Shown here in pieces: positions 1 through 8,567 of a DNA stretch of 64,000 nt. Position 1 is the stretch's first letter. The number at the start of each line of letters is the position of its first letter. The position numbers and the translations under genes were made by a program. Origin of the DNA: an uncultured Candidatus Saccharibacteria bacterium (GTDB taxonomy: Bacteria; Patescibacteriota; Saccharimonadia; Saccharimonadales; Saccharimonadaceae); the NCBI GenBank assembly GCA_937898545.1, contig CALEJV010000002.1, positions 1-64,000 on the forward strand, written 5' to 3'. A model generated the notes under the pieces. The model made no database searches. It saw nothing but the letters and a program-made list of their open reading frames with translations, and was not told the DNA's origin.

Positions 1-27
1 GGCGGCGGAGGAGGCGGCGGGTGGTAG
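1..27 (+). CDS. 3' end of a Gly-rich protein (partial)
   Basis: Frame 1 reads seven glycines, one tryptophan and a TAG stop. A Gly-rich tail ending in Trp is common in membrane-associated TPM-domain proteins, but eight codons cannot identify the family. The gene begins outside the window. It may also be chance. Confidence 0.3.
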   Translation, partial: GGGGGGGW

Positions 28-83
28 AGCCCGCTCGCCCTAGCGCGTAGCTATATCTCAACCTTTCTTTTGCAACAACAAAC

Positions 84-112
84 AAGCGGCCATTCTCTCA
101 TAGTGGTCGCTT
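84..112 (+). terminator. Hairpin after the upstream gene
   Basis: An 11-bp stem (AAGCGGCCATT with TAGTGGTCGCTT-side pairing, including G-U pairs) closes a short CTCTC loop. The T tract after it is poor, so it is only a candidate terminator for the gene entering from the left. Confidence 0.3.
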
Positions 113-258
113 CTTGGTGCAAGAACAGAAAAGCAAATGTGCCAAGAACATAGCCCACCAACCATGCTCAAACTGAACCCGGATTAATTACTTAACCCAA
201 GAGTACGATGATCAGATTGAGAATGAGCCCTATGATGCTACATTCTGCAATTTCCGGC

Positions 259-287
259 TTGGTGCTTTGTGGCGAACTTGGTATACT
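259..287 (+). promoter_or_regulatory. uppP promoter
   Basis: TTGGTG at 259-264, a 17-bp spacer and TATACT at 282-287. The predicted transcript has a roughly 20-nt leader carrying AAGGAA at 301-306, so this is one of the few leadered first genes here. Confidence 0.6.
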
Positions 288-314
288 TGGTACGAGACAT
301 AAGGAAAACACATC

Positions 315-1148
315 ATGGATTGGCTGCATATTATTATTCTTGGCATTGTCGAGGGGATTACCGAGTTTTTGCCCATATCGAGCACGGGCCACTTGATGCT
401 GGCCGAGAAGCTGCTGGGCTACTCGGTGAGCGACCCGGGGCTTGTCGCCTTTACGGCGGTGGTGCAGATTGGGGCAATTGCTGCGGCGATTGTTTATTTC
501 TGGCAGGACATTTGGCGTATTGCTTCGGCCTGGTGTGCTGGCGTGGTAAATCCGCGGGCGCGGACGTTTCACTACCGAATGGGGTGGTATGTCATCATTG
601 GTTCGCTGCCGATTGCAGTGGTAGGGCTACTCCTTAAGGATACGATCGAGACGGTGCTGCGCGGCCTGTGGTTTGTAGCGGCTGGGCTGATGATTTGGAG
701 TATTGTACTGTTCTTGGCCGACCGCCGGGGGCGCGAGACACGCCATGAGCGTAACCTCACCTGGCGCGATGCCATGGCAATGGGCCTGATGCAGTGCTTG
801 TCGCTCATCCCGGGGGTGTCGCGCTCGGGAGCGACGATTGCCTCGGGGCTATTCCGCGATATTGACCGCACCACTGCCACACGGATGAGCTTCTTCCTGG
901 GGATTCCGGCATTGATGGCAGCTGGTGGGCTGGAGGCCGTGACGCAGTCGCAGCAGATTGGCCGCTTAATTGGCTGGCCACAGATGATACTGGGGATTGT
1001 TGTGTCCTTCGTGGTGGGGTATGTGGCGATCTCGTGGCTGCTGCGCTTTGTTTCGAGTAACTCATTTGATAAGTTCGTCGCCTACCGCTTGGCGCTGAGT
1101 ACACTACTCATCATCCTGCTTGCGGTGGGCGCGTTGGCACCGGTGTAA
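315..1148 (+). CDS. uppP: Undecaprenyl-diphosphatase UppP/BacA
   Basis: Integral membrane phosphatase that dephosphorylates undecaprenyl diphosphate outside the membrane, recycling the lipid carrier for peptidoglycan and other wall polymers. At 277 aa it has the family length. The N-terminal EGxTEFLP motif (E13, E17) with ISSTGH, and PGVSRSG at residues 166-172, are the catalytic signatures. Several hydrophobic helices follow the family pattern. The ATG at 315 sits 8 nt after AAGGAA. It stands alone between a promoter and the ABC operon promoter. BacA can also confer bacitracin tolerance. Identification is firm. Confidence 0.96.
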   Translation: MDWLHIIILGIVEGITEFLPISSTGHLMLAEKLLGYSVSDPGLVAFTAVVQIGAIAAAIVYFWQDIWRIASAWCAGVVNPRARTFHYRMGWYVIIGSLPIAVVGLLLKDTIETVLRGLWFVAAGLMIWSIVLFLADRRGRETRHERNLTWRDAMAMGLMQCLSLIPGVSRSGATIASGLFRDIDRTTATRMSFFLGIPALMAAGGLEAVTQSQQIGRLIGWPQMILGIVVSFVVGYVAISWLLRFVSSNSFDKFVAYRLALSTLLIILLAVGALAPV

Positions 1149-1296
1149 TTTCTCCGTAGCTTGTTTTTATATTTATCTCACATCCTATTGAGCGGGGAGT
1201 GACAGTTCATGTGCAAGAATTTTTTTCGACTCTGCCTTGATTAGAATTTTACTTCTCAAGCGTGAGAAAAAGCTCCACGATCGTTGTCCACCTAGT

Positions 1297-1325
1297 TTGC
1301 TCTCGCTGGGTGATTGCGGTATAAT
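1297..1325 (+). promoter_or_regulatory. Promoter of ABC transporter operon
   Basis: TTGCTC at 1297-1302, a 17-bp spacer and a perfect TATAAT at 1320-1325. The start codon is 32 nt further, with GGAGG at 1349-1353 just before it. Confidence 0.65.
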
Positions 1326-1357
1326 TGCTATTAACATTAGCAGCTTATGGAGGCGCA

Positions 1358-2197
1358 ATGATCGAAATAAAAAACATTACAAAAGTCTACGGCAAGAAGA
1401 AAAATACCTTCACCGCCCTCAAGGACGTAAGTCTTGCAATCGAAGAGGGGTCGAGCGTGGCAGTGCTAGGCAAGTCGGGCTCGGGCAAATCTACACTGAT
1501 GCATGCCATCTCTGGCCTGGATAAGCCGCAGCAGGGTGAGGTGGTCATCAATGGTGAAGATATCTTGCGGCTCAAGCGCAAGGCGACCGATCGCTTTCGA
1601 GCGCGGACGATGGGCTTCATCTTCCAGAGTTTCTTTGTGGAGGGCGGCGAGAGCTGCTATGACAATGTGAGCCTGTCGCTCGAGACCGCAGGTGTACCGC
1701 GCAGTCAGCGCAAGCGGCGTATCGTAGCGGCGCTCGAGGCGGTTGGCCTGGAGGATAAGATCAAAGCGCGGGCCAAGGACCTCAGTGGTGGGCAAAAGCA
1801 GCGCCTAGCGATCGCTCGAGCAATTGCTGCCGAGCCGCAGATTCTCTTTGCCGACGAGCCGACGGGTAATCTCGACTCAGCAACTTCTGGAGTAGTGGAA
1901 GACCTGCTCTTTAATTATGCTAAGGAGCATGGTGCGACGCTCATCATCGTCACACACGACGAGGATCTAGCGCAGCGCTGCCAGCGTATTATTCGTATCA
2001 AAGATGGGGTGATTGATCACGACAGCGCTACGGATAAGACTACAGCTTCTCCCAAGGCTAAAAAAGCGCCAGCTCGTCGCTCAGCCAAAGCCATAGCACC
2101 TACCACGCAGCCTAAGAAAACGGCGAAAAAAGCCACAAGTGCTACTGCAAAAGCCAAATCTACAACCACCAAGCCAACAACAAGGAGGGCAGACTAA
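1358..2197 (+). CDS. ABC transporter ATPase, MacB/LolD type, with basic tail
   Basis: Nucleotide-binding subunit of a MacB/LolD-type exporter, 279 aa. Visible are Walker A at 38-46 (GKSGSGKST), a Q-loop in FIFQ, signature LSGGQKQR at 142-149, Walker B with catalytic Glu (ILFADE, 162-167) and the H-loop (VTHDED). After about residue 222 a tail of some 57 residues is almost entirely Lys, Ala, Thr, Pro and Arg, resembling histone H1-like tails; family members normally stop before this. The ATG at 1358 follows GGAGG; an in-frame earlier start would lie beside the -10 box. It ends 2 nt before the permease, so the two form one transporter. Substrate unknown. Confidence 0.9.
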   Translation: MIEIKNITKVYGKKKNTFTALKDVSLAIEEGSSVAVLGKSGSGKSTLMHAISGLDKPQQGEVVINGEDILRLKRKATDRFRARTMGFIFQSFFVEGGESCYDNVSLSLETAGVPRSQRKRRIVAALEAVGLEDKIKARAKDLSGGQKQRLAIARAIAAEPQILFADEPTGNLDSATSGVVEDLLFNYAKEHGATLIIVTHDEDLAQRCQRIIRIKDGVIDHDSATDKTTASPKAKKAPARRSAKAIAPTTQPKKTAKKATSATAKAKSTTTKPTTRRAD

Positions 2198-2199
2198 CC

Positions 2200-3555
2200 A
2201 TGAAGACGACTGATATCATTCGCCGCGCTGGCCGCAACCTGCGCCGAGCCAAGATGCGTACCTTGCTTACCAGTATCGCTATCGCGGTTGGCGGCTTTGC
2301 CATTATGGCGAGCTTGATGGCGGGCGAGGGTGCACGCCAGTATATTGACCGGCTGATTAGCAGTAATATTGATGCCAAGGCGGTGTTTGTCGTCAAGGAT
2401 AAGCGGCTCATCGGCGCGCAATCGGGCCAGCAGGCTGACCTGCGTGAGTATAATCCTGATAGTATCAACCGCTATGGCAATGATTATAAAGCCCTGACCC
2501 AAAAAGACATCGACAGGCTGGCGGCCCGCACCGACCTCGAGAAGGTGAGGCCAGTCTATCAGCTCCAGCCCAAATATGTGAGCTTTGCGGCCAAGAAAGA
2601 CAAGAAATACAGCAGTGATGTGAGCGTCTTTGATGGTGCGCTCGCGGCCGAAGTGGTGGCTGGCAAACAGCTGGGCAAGGGTACTGAGCTCGCGCCCGGC
2701 GAAGCCGTCATCCCCGAGAGCTATGCCGAGGCACTAGGGCAATCGCCTGCCCAGATGGTGGGCAAACAAATGACCGTCACAGTGGTGCAAATGCCACAGA
2801 AGATCGACGAAGCAACACTTGGCCAGGTCTTTGCTGAGAAGGGGCAGGCTGGGGTGAATGAGCTGATCAATGGCAAGGAGCTGCACAAGACCTTTACCAT
2901 TGCGGCCGTGACGCGCAAATCGGCCGACCAAACCCAAGCAATGCGCGGCATTGGGATTAATGCCAAAGTAGCCCGCGAGCTGAGTGACTACAGTACCAAG
3001 GGTACGAGCCAATACCAAAAGTACATGTCTGCCACCGCGGTTGCCAAGCAGGATGCTGAGGCTGCCAAGAAGTCCCTCGAGCGAGATGGCTACGCCGCAG
3101 CTACCGCCAAGGATCTGCAGCAGACACTCTTCCGCTTCGTTGATATCTTACAGGCGATTGTGCTGTGCTTTGGTGCGCTGGCGCTAATAGTGAGTATTTT
3201 CGGCATCGTCAACACGCAGTACATCTCGGTGCTGGAGCGGACGCAGCAGATTGGCCTAATGAAGGCGCTGGGAGCAAGCCGGCGTGATATTGGCCGCTTG
3301 TTCCGCTATGAGGCAGCCTGGGTCGGCCTGTTGGGTGGTGCGCTGGGTGTACTAGGCGCGTGGGGCACCGGTGTGGCGCTTAACCCAGTTATCTCAGAGA
3401 AGCTTCGCTTTGGTGATCACAAACTCCTTGTCTTTGTACCAGAGCATGCTGCTGCGGTAGTGGTTGGCCTGATGCTGGTAGCGATCATTGCTGGCTGGCT
3501 GCCAAGCCGCAAGGCTGCCAAGCTTGACCCAATCGAAGCGCTGCGTACAGAGTAA
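2200..3555 (+). CDS. ABC transporter permease, MacB/FtsX family
   Basis: Membrane subunit (451 aa) partnering the preceding ATPase. One N-terminal transmembrane helix (about 22-42) is followed by a roughly 260-residue extracytoplasmic MacB-PCD-like domain, then three C-terminal helices with the FtsX-domain signature ERTQQIGLMKALGAS between the first two and PSRKAAKLDPIEALR at the end. AAGGAGGG at 2182-2189 lies inside the end of the ATPase gene, 10 nt before the ATG. MacB-type pairs move lipoproteins, peptides or small molecules across the envelope, or act mechanically. Nothing here tells the substrate. Confidence 0.88.
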   Translation: MKTTDIIRRAGRNLRRAKMRTLLTSIAIAVGGFAIMASLMAGEGARQYIDRLISSNIDAKAVFVVKDKRLIGAQSGQQADLREYNPDSINRYGNDYKALTQKDIDRLAARTDLEKVRPVYQLQPKYVSFAAKKDKKYSSDVSVFDGALAAEVVAGKQLGKGTELAPGEAVIPESYAEALGQSPAQMVGKQMTVTVVQMPQKIDEATLGQVFAEKGQAGVNELINGKELHKTFTIAAVTRKSADQTQAMRGIGINAKVARELSDYSTKGTSQYQKYMSATAVAKQDAEAAKKSLERDGYAAATAKDLQQTLFRFVDILQAIVLCFGALALIVSIFGIVNTQYISVLERTQQIGLMKALGASRRDIGRLFRYEAAWVGLLGGALGVLGAWGTGVALNPVISEKLRFGDHKLLVFVPEHAAAVVVGLMLVAIIAGWLPSRKAAKLDPIEALRTE

Positions 3556-3572
3556 ACTGCGTCGATACGAAG

Positions 3573-3618
3573 AGCCAAAACCCGCTGTGCGAGAGTAAGC
3601 AAAGCGGGTTTTTTGGCT
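3573..3618 (+). terminator. Intrinsic terminator of the ABC operon
   Basis: AGCCAAAACCCGC pairs with GCGGGTTTTTTGGCT across an 18-nt loop, and the 3' arm contains six T. The near-symmetry would also allow termination from the other strand. Confidence 0.8.
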
Positions 3619-3731
3619 AGCTAAGAGGAGTACTACTGTACACCTAACAGGGGTAGAGCGAGAAAAGAGACTTAAAGATAGCTGAGACTTGAAGGCAGAG
3701 TGGCTTGCGCTCTTTAATTTTATAACGCTTG

Positions 3732-3740
3732 TGCTATAAT
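3732..3740 (+). promoter_or_regulatory. Extended -10 promoter of collagen-like gene
   Basis: TG at 3732-3733, one base, then TATAAT at 3735-3740. No good -35 is visible (TTTAAT at 3713 gives a 16-bp spacer). The leader is about 25 nt. Confidence 0.5.
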
Positions 3741-3771
3741 CAGACAAAAGGGTATAAATAGGGGTATAGTT

Positions 3772-5283
3772 ATGAATGAACACCGCAAAAAATTTGCAAG
3801 CCGTTCGCTTGTATTTGTCTTGTTTGGGATATTATTAATCATCATTATATTGCTCTGGTGGTGGTGGCCATGGGGCTACAATAGTAGCTTCAAGGGTGTG
3901 CGGCCAGACCAAGTGAGCTTGCGCCAGCACGATGGGAAGATCCAGTGGCAATTTATGAATGGCGCGTGGCAAGATATTGCCTCGGTCGAGGACCTGCGCG
4001 GGGCAAAAGGCGAGCAAGGTGCGCGCGGTGAGGCTGGTGCGAGTGGCGAACGAGGTGCAGACGGTGCCAATGGCCGTGATGGTGCAGATGGTGCACGCGG
4101 CCGCGATGGTGCTCGTGGTGCAGCTGGCAAGAATGGCGCAAACGGCGCTAATGGTGCCAACGGTAAGGACGGTGTAAATGGGGCCAATGGCAAAGACGGC
4201 GCATCGGCCGCTAAAGGCGAAAAAGGCGAAAAAGGCGACAAGGGTGAGCCTGGCAAAGACGGCAAAAATGGTGAAAAAGGAGAAAAGGGTGATACTGGCC
4301 CGAAGGGCGATACTGGTGCTAAGGGTGAGCAGGGTGCACCTGGTACACCTGGCGCACAAGGAGAAAAAGGCGTGCCCGGCCCGAAGGGTGACCAAGGAAA
4401 CACTGGCCCACAAGGACAACCAGGTCAGCCCGGCCCGCAAGGGCCGCAAGGCCAAACCGGCCCAGCTGGTGCCGATGGCCGAACCATCGAGCTCCAGAAG
4501 GGTACACTCTACATCCAGTGGCGCTACACTGGCGAAACAGCCTGGCAAAACCTCATTGCTTATACCGACCTCAAGGGTGAGAAGGGTGATCCCGGCCAGA
4601 CCGGCCCACAAGGTGCTCAAGGCATCCAGGGGCAGCAAGGTGCTACTGGACCCAAAGGCCAGGATGGCACCAACGCAACGATTAATGTTACCAACAGCAC
4701 TCAGCCATGCTCACCAAATATGACCGTCACGGGCAATGGCACCTCTCAGCTTGGCCTTACCTTTGCGGGTAGCACGGTGCCAGCGGGTGGTACGGTTGGC
4801 CAAATATTGTCGAAGAAGTCGGCCGCAAACTGTGACATGGAATGGCGGAGCCTCCCCCAGATGACCATCTTTACGGCAACACTTGGCAATGGCAATGGCG
4901 GCGTTACGGCTGCGACGATTGCTAAGGATACCTTTGCGCCAGTGCCACTCAAGACCGTCGTGACAAACAACGGTGGCGGGTCGTGGGATGCTGGAAGCAA
5001 ATCGTACATTGCACCAAGTGATGGTGTGTACTTGATCCAATCGCGGATTCGCTTGAACGATACATCGTCACCCCGCGGTGTGTACCAGGCTGTCAACGAC
5101 ACAGCCCGCGACACTCCAGAGGGTGTGTGGAGCAACAACCAACAGGGCTACCGCTTTACCATGCCATACACTCGCCTGATGCGGGTAACGGCCGGGACAC
5201 CGCTCAAGCTTGTCGTCTACTCGGCTGGCCAAGACGCGAATATCACCGATGCAAGCCTCAGCATCGTCAAGATATCAGACTAA
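3772..5283 (+). CDS. Membrane-anchored collagen-like surface protein
   Basis: A 503-aa protein with an uncleaved signal anchor (about 11-35, ending WWWWPW), then a short module (IQWQF...GAWQDIASVEDLRG) leading into about 53 Gly-X-Y triplets at residues 77-236 with one interruption near GASAAK. A second copy of the module (IQWRY...AWQNLIAYTDLKG) precedes a further 11 triplets at 269-301. The roughly 200-residue C-terminal head (with GVYLIQSRIRL and a final repeat of beta-strand-like stretches) resembles C1q/TNF-like jelly rolls. Expected form: a trimeric fibre on the cell surface with a binding head. Prolines are scarce and charged X/Y residues abundant, as in bacterial collagens. Function, perhaps host adhesion, is inference. 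Confidence 0.85.
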   Translation: MNEHRKKFASRSLVFVLFGILLIIIILLWWWWPWGYNSSFKGVRPDQVSLRQHDGKIQWQFMNGAWQDIASVEDLRGAKGEQGARGEAGASGERGADGANGRDGADGARGRDGARGAAGKNGANGANGANGKDGVNGANGKDGASAAKGEKGEKGDKGEPGKDGKNGEKGEKGDTGPKGDTGAKGEQGAPGTPGAQGEKGVPGPKGDQGNTGPQGQPGQPGPQGPQGQTGPAGADGRTIELQKGTLYIQWRYTGETAWQNLIAYTDLKGEKGDPGQTGPQGAQGIQGQQGATGPKGQDGTNATINVTNSTQPCSPNMTVTGNGTSQLGLTFAGSTVPAGGTVGQILSKKSAANCDMEWRSLPQMTIFTATLGNGNGGVTAATIAKDTFAPVPLKTVVTNNGGGSWDAGSKSYIAPSDGVYLIQSRIRLNDTSSPRGVYQAVNDTARDTPEGVWSNNQQGYRFTMPYTRLMRVTAGTPLKLVVYSAGQDANITDASLSIVKISD

Positions 5284-5309
5284 ACTAGTCAGCCTACTAT
5301 CAACCCCTA

Positions 5310-5336
5310 CAGAACCAGCTATCATGGCTGGTTCTG
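5310..5336 (+). terminator. Hairpin after collagen-like gene
   Basis: CAGAACCAGC and GCTGGTTCTG form a perfect 10-bp stem with a 7-nt loop. No T tract follows, so termination is probable from position only. Confidence 0.5.
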
Positions 5337-5476
5337 TGCTAGTGATCGACTAGGATTACTAGCCAATAGCGTGCCCGTAGGCAGGGAAGTGAGGCCAAAA
5401 ATGGCTGGGAATGGTGCCCAATTATACCCCGGCCGGGCAGGCGCAGCACCCGGAAGTTTTATCGAACAAATTGCCA

Positions 5477-5504
5477 TTACGCTTGGCGTGGTATCTGATA
5501 TAAT
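5477..5504 (+). promoter_or_regulatory. serS promoter, leaderless
   Basis: TTACGC at 5477-5482, 16-bp spacer, TATAAT at 5499-5504. Only 6 nt separate the -10 box from the ATG at 5511, so transcription should begin on the start codon. No Shine-Dalgarno is present. The 190 bp before it hold no gene. Confidence 0.6.
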
Positions 5505-5510
5505 ATAGTT

Positions 5511-6755
5511 ATGTTAGATATTCGTTATATTCGCGCGCATGCCGACGAGGTGCAGGCAGCTGCGCGCCATAAGGGCTACGAGGTGTCCATCGCAGCGCTT
5601 CTCGCGTGCGACGACCGGCGCCGGGAACTCCAGCAGCGGGTGGATGCTGTGCGTACCACGCGCAACGAGACGGCCGCTCAGATGAAGGGTGGCAAACCCA
5701 GCCAAGAGCTCATCGCCAAAGGCAAGGCGCTCAAAGCCGAGCTCGCCACGCTAGAGGAAGAGCTGCGCACCATAGAGAACAACTTTTTTACTCAGCTCGA
5801 GGCAGTGCCAAACATCACCCTGCCAGACGTGCCACTGGGTGGCGAGGCAGACAGTGTGGAGATCAAGCAGTGGGGTGAGCGGCGTGAGTCGGCTCAAGAT
5901 CACCTCGACTTCGCGACGAGCCGGGGTTGGCTCGACTTCGAGCGCGGTGCTAAGGTGGCTGGCACGAAGTTTTACTATGTGCTGGGCGACCTAATGCTGC
6001 TCGAGAATGCCATCTACCAATATGCCCTTAACTTCCTTGTCGGCAAAGGCTTCCGCCCCATGACGGTGCCACACATGGTGAGTGGTCGCGTGGCGCGTGG
6101 TTCGGGCTTTGCGCCCAAGAGCGATAAGGAGAGTAACGAGTACTTTATTGAGGGCGAAGACACTATGCTTATTGGCACAGCCGAGGCCCCACTGACAGGC
6201 TTCCATGCCGATGAGATCCTGAGTGAGAAGGACTTACCGCTCCTCTACACTGGCTACAGCCCCTGCTACCGCAAAGAGGCTGGCGCTGCCGGGAAGTTTA
6301 GCCGCGGGCTGTTTCGGGTTCATCAGTTTAACAAATTGGAGATGTATATCTATTGCCTGCCCGAGCAGTCGGCCCAGATGCATGAGAAGATCCTTGCTCT
6401 GGAGGAGGAGATTTGGCAGAGCCTGGGCGTGCCATACCACGTGGTCAATATCGCGGCGGGAGACTTAGGTGCACCAGCTGCCAAGAAGTATGACATTGAG
6501 TACTGGTCGCCCGTTGATGGTGCCTACCGCGAGCTTACCAGCTGTAGCAACTGCACTGACTTCCAGGCGCGCAACCTTGGCATCCGCGTCCGCCGGGCCG
6601 ATGGCTCGCTCCAGGTGGTGCATACCCTCAATGGTACCGCAGTGAGCTTGGCTCGCGCACTCGTAGCGATTATCGAGAATTATCAAACAACTGATGGCCA
6701 GCTCCGCGTGCCAACGGTGCTGCAGCCATATCTGAACAACAGGGAGGTACTCTAG
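5511..6755 (+). CDS. serS: Seryl-tRNA synthetase
   Basis: Class II synthetase (414 aa) that charges tRNA-Ser with serine. The first ~100 residues form the charged two-helix coiled coil that grips the long variable arm of tRNA-Ser. The catalytic core shows the class II motif 2 region (PCYRKEAGAAG... with FRVHQFNKLEMY), TSCSNCTDFQAR and motif 3 (NGTAVSLARALVAIIE). Length is standard. The ATG is fixed by the promoter 6 nt upstream. pyrD begins on the base after its stop, so the two are co-transcribed. Confidence 0.97.
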   Translation: MLDIRYIRAHADEVQAAARHKGYEVSIAALLACDDRRRELQQRVDAVRTTRNETAAQMKGGKPSQELIAKGKALKAELATLEEELRTIENNFFTQLEAVPNITLPDVPLGGEADSVEIKQWGERRESAQDHLDFATSRGWLDFERGAKVAGTKFYYVLGDLMLLENAIYQYALNFLVGKGFRPMTVPHMVSGRVARGSGFAPKSDKESNEYFIEGEDTMLIGTAEAPLTGFHADEILSEKDLPLLYTGYSPCYRKEAGAAGKFSRGLFRVHQFNKLEMYIYCLPEQSAQMHEKILALEEEIWQSLGVPYHVVNIAAGDLGAPAAKKYDIEYWSPVDGAYRELTSCSNCTDFQARNLGIRVRRADGSLQVVHTLNGTAVSLARALVAIIENYQTTDGQLRVPTVLQPYLNNREVL

Positions 6756-7883
6756 ATGGGGCGCACAATCAGAAAAATGAGTCGCAAGGGCTATGCCAAA
6801 GTTGCTAAGCCGCTTCTCTTCCGGCGGCAGCCCGATGCAGCGCACCAGTCGATGCTCTGGACGGCGCGGGCACTGCATGCCATCCGGGGTGAGCAGCTCC
6901 TTAGCGGCTGGCGCTATAAGAACCCTCGCCTCGAGCAGACTATTCTTGGCCTCAACTTTGTTAATCCCATCGGCCTGTCTGCTGGACTGGATAAAGATTT
7001 TGATCTGCCCCCTGTGGCAAAGAAAATTGGTTGCGGCTTTGAGATTGGTGGCTCGGTAACAGCCGTGCCTTGTGAGGGTAACCCCAAGCCGTGGTTTCGT
7101 CGCTTGGCTAGTGAGCAGTCAATTGTCGTGAATGTTGGCCTGGCCAATCGCGGCGTCGCCAAGGCGATCGAGCAGATCCGCAGCTACTCACCACGGGTCT
7201 GGCGCGACTTTCCGCTCAGCGTATCCGTAGCCAAGACGAACAGCCCCAAGCAAGTCCGCCCCAAGCAAGCGATTGCCGACTACTGTGACAGCCTTCGCCA
7301 GCTTGAAGAAGCTGGTTGCGCACCACTGTACGAGATTAACATCTCCTGCCCGAATGCCTATGGCGGTGAGCCCTTCACCACGCCCGCTCGCCTCAAGAAG
7401 CTCCTCACTGCGGTGGATGAGCTGAAGCTTTCGCGCCCCGTCTTTATCAAGATGCCGACGGACAAGACGTGGACGCAGTTTGCCAAGCTCCTCTCCATCA
7501 TCGATAAGCATAATGTCGCGGGCCTGACGATCGGCAACCTCGTCAAAGATCGCAGCAAGCTCACCGACCCAAGTGTCTTGCCCGACGATACTCCCGGTAG
7601 CCTTAGCGGCCGGCCAGCTCAGGCCATTACCACGCGGCTTATCCACAAGACGTATGCGCTGTATGGCGACCGCTTTGTCATCATTGGTGTGGGCGGTGTC
7701 TTTACGGCGGAGGATGCGTACGAGAAAATTCGGGCTGGCGCGAGCCTCGTGGCGCTGGTGACGGCGCTGATGTTTGAAGGGCCACAGGTCGTGGGCGATA
7801 TCAACGAAGGCTTGGTGGAGCTGCTCGACCGAGACGACTACGTCTCCATTAGCGAAGCAATCGGCGCAGCGCACCGCAAGTAG
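6756..7883 (+). CDS. pyrD: Dihydroorotate dehydrogenase, class 2-like, with Cys base
   Basis: FMN enzyme oxidising dihydroorotate to orotate in pyrimidine synthesis; 375 aa with the N-terminal extension of membrane-associated, quinone-linked class 2 enzymes. Visible are GLSAGLDKD, VNVGLANRG, YEINISCPN, VFIKMPTD, GSLSGRP and IIGVGGV...GAS (FMN phosphate site). Class 2 enzymes normally have Ser as catalytic base (SSPN); here Cys198 in SCPN is the class 1 residue in a class 2-like frame. AGGGAGG at 6741-6747 lies inside serS, 8 nt before the ATG. No other pyrimidine genes are nearby, so it may serve salvage or redox roles. Confidence 0.88.
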   Translation: MGRTIRKMSRKGYAKVAKPLLFRRQPDAAHQSMLWTARALHAIRGEQLLSGWRYKNPRLEQTILGLNFVNPIGLSAGLDKDFDLPPVAKKIGCGFEIGGSVTAVPCEGNPKPWFRRLASEQSIVVNVGLANRGVAKAIEQIRSYSPRVWRDFPLSVSVAKTNSPKQVRPKQAIADYCDSLRQLEEAGCAPLYEINISCPNAYGGEPFTTPARLKKLLTAVDELKLSRPVFIKMPTDKTWTQFAKLLSIIDKHNVAGLTIGNLVKDRSKLTDPSVLPDDTPGSLSGRPAQAITTRLIHKTYALYGDRFVIIGVGGVFTAEDAYEKIRAGASLVALVTALMFEGPQVVGDINEGLVELLDRDDYVSISEAIGAAHRK

Positions 7884-7891
7884 GGGAGCCA

Positions 7892-8473
7892 GTGGCGTCC
7901 GAAACAAACGGCCCACGCGTTGAGCGTTTTGCCTCTTCCATGCGGTACGCGGCAGCGTGGTTTGGCCAAGTGGTGGTACGGCACATCACCGGTGCAGCGT
8001 TTGCCCGGGCTGCGCAGTGGGAGGCGGCAGAGACTCATGTCCTTCCTGCGCGGCAGCATAATAGGCCTGCAGTAGAGTACCGAGCTGCCCAATATGTTGG
8101 TACACATGCGAGGGAGGATTACCCGCTCCGCGATACAACACTGATCGTTTCTGGCTATGTTGACCGCACAACCGACCGCTGTGTGGGTGGCCAAGCGGTT
8201 GACGTGTATCGGCTAACGGGCCAAACAAGCGCGTATCGCCGCATGGTCGATCGCCAGACAATGCAGCCATATGTGGCGCATCTTGCCCCGGCTCATCTTG
8301 ATGAACTGTCGACCGAGCCACAGGCTGGGGTTGTGCGCAGTTTCGTCCCAGTAGTAGATAGTCTACAACGGGTTGGCCGCCTGATAGAGGTGCTCGACAG
8401 CCTTGCAGCACACACCGTTGAGATAGAGGCGAAGTACCAGACATTGCTACGCTACCGCAATCAGCAAACGTAA
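7892..8473 (+). CDS. Unknown 193-aa protein
   Basis: No family recognised. The GTG start at 7892 is 8 nt after pyrD, with GGGGAG just upstream; an ATG at 7940 is an alternative. The product is soluble, basic and Ala/Arg/Val-rich, without transmembrane segments or obvious motifs, ending in a helical stretch (VDSLQRVGRLIEVLDSLAAH). Position suggests it is third in a serS-pyrD operon. Codon use matches neighbours, which supports a real gene, but its function cannot be read. Confidence 0.6.
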   Translation: MASETNGPRVERFASSMRYAAAWFGQVVVRHITGAAFARAAQWEAAETHVLPARQHNRPAVEYRAAQYVGTHAREDYPLRDTTLIVSGYVDRTTDRCVGGQAVDVYRLTGQTSAYRRMVDRQTMQPYVAHLAPAHLDELSTEPQAGVVRSFVPVVDSLQRVGRLIEVLDSLAAHTVEIEAKYQTLLRYRNQQT

Positions 8474-8567
8474 AGTAGCGTAGCGACACAGCTCGGCTCA
8501 CGACCATTTGACATTACTCACAATATACTGCACTATAGGACGAAAGCATTGCAATAAAGGAGCAAGA

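Noticed and set aside
1253..1268. TTCTCA-agcg-TGAGAA hairpin before the ABC operon
   Set aside because: Six-bp stem without a T tract; too weak to call a terminator.
3835..4638. Long minus-strand and other-frame ORFs over the collagen-like gene
   Set aside because: Gly-X-Y codon periodicity keeps other frames open. Their Pro/Ser/Thr-rich repeats mirror the collagen codons.
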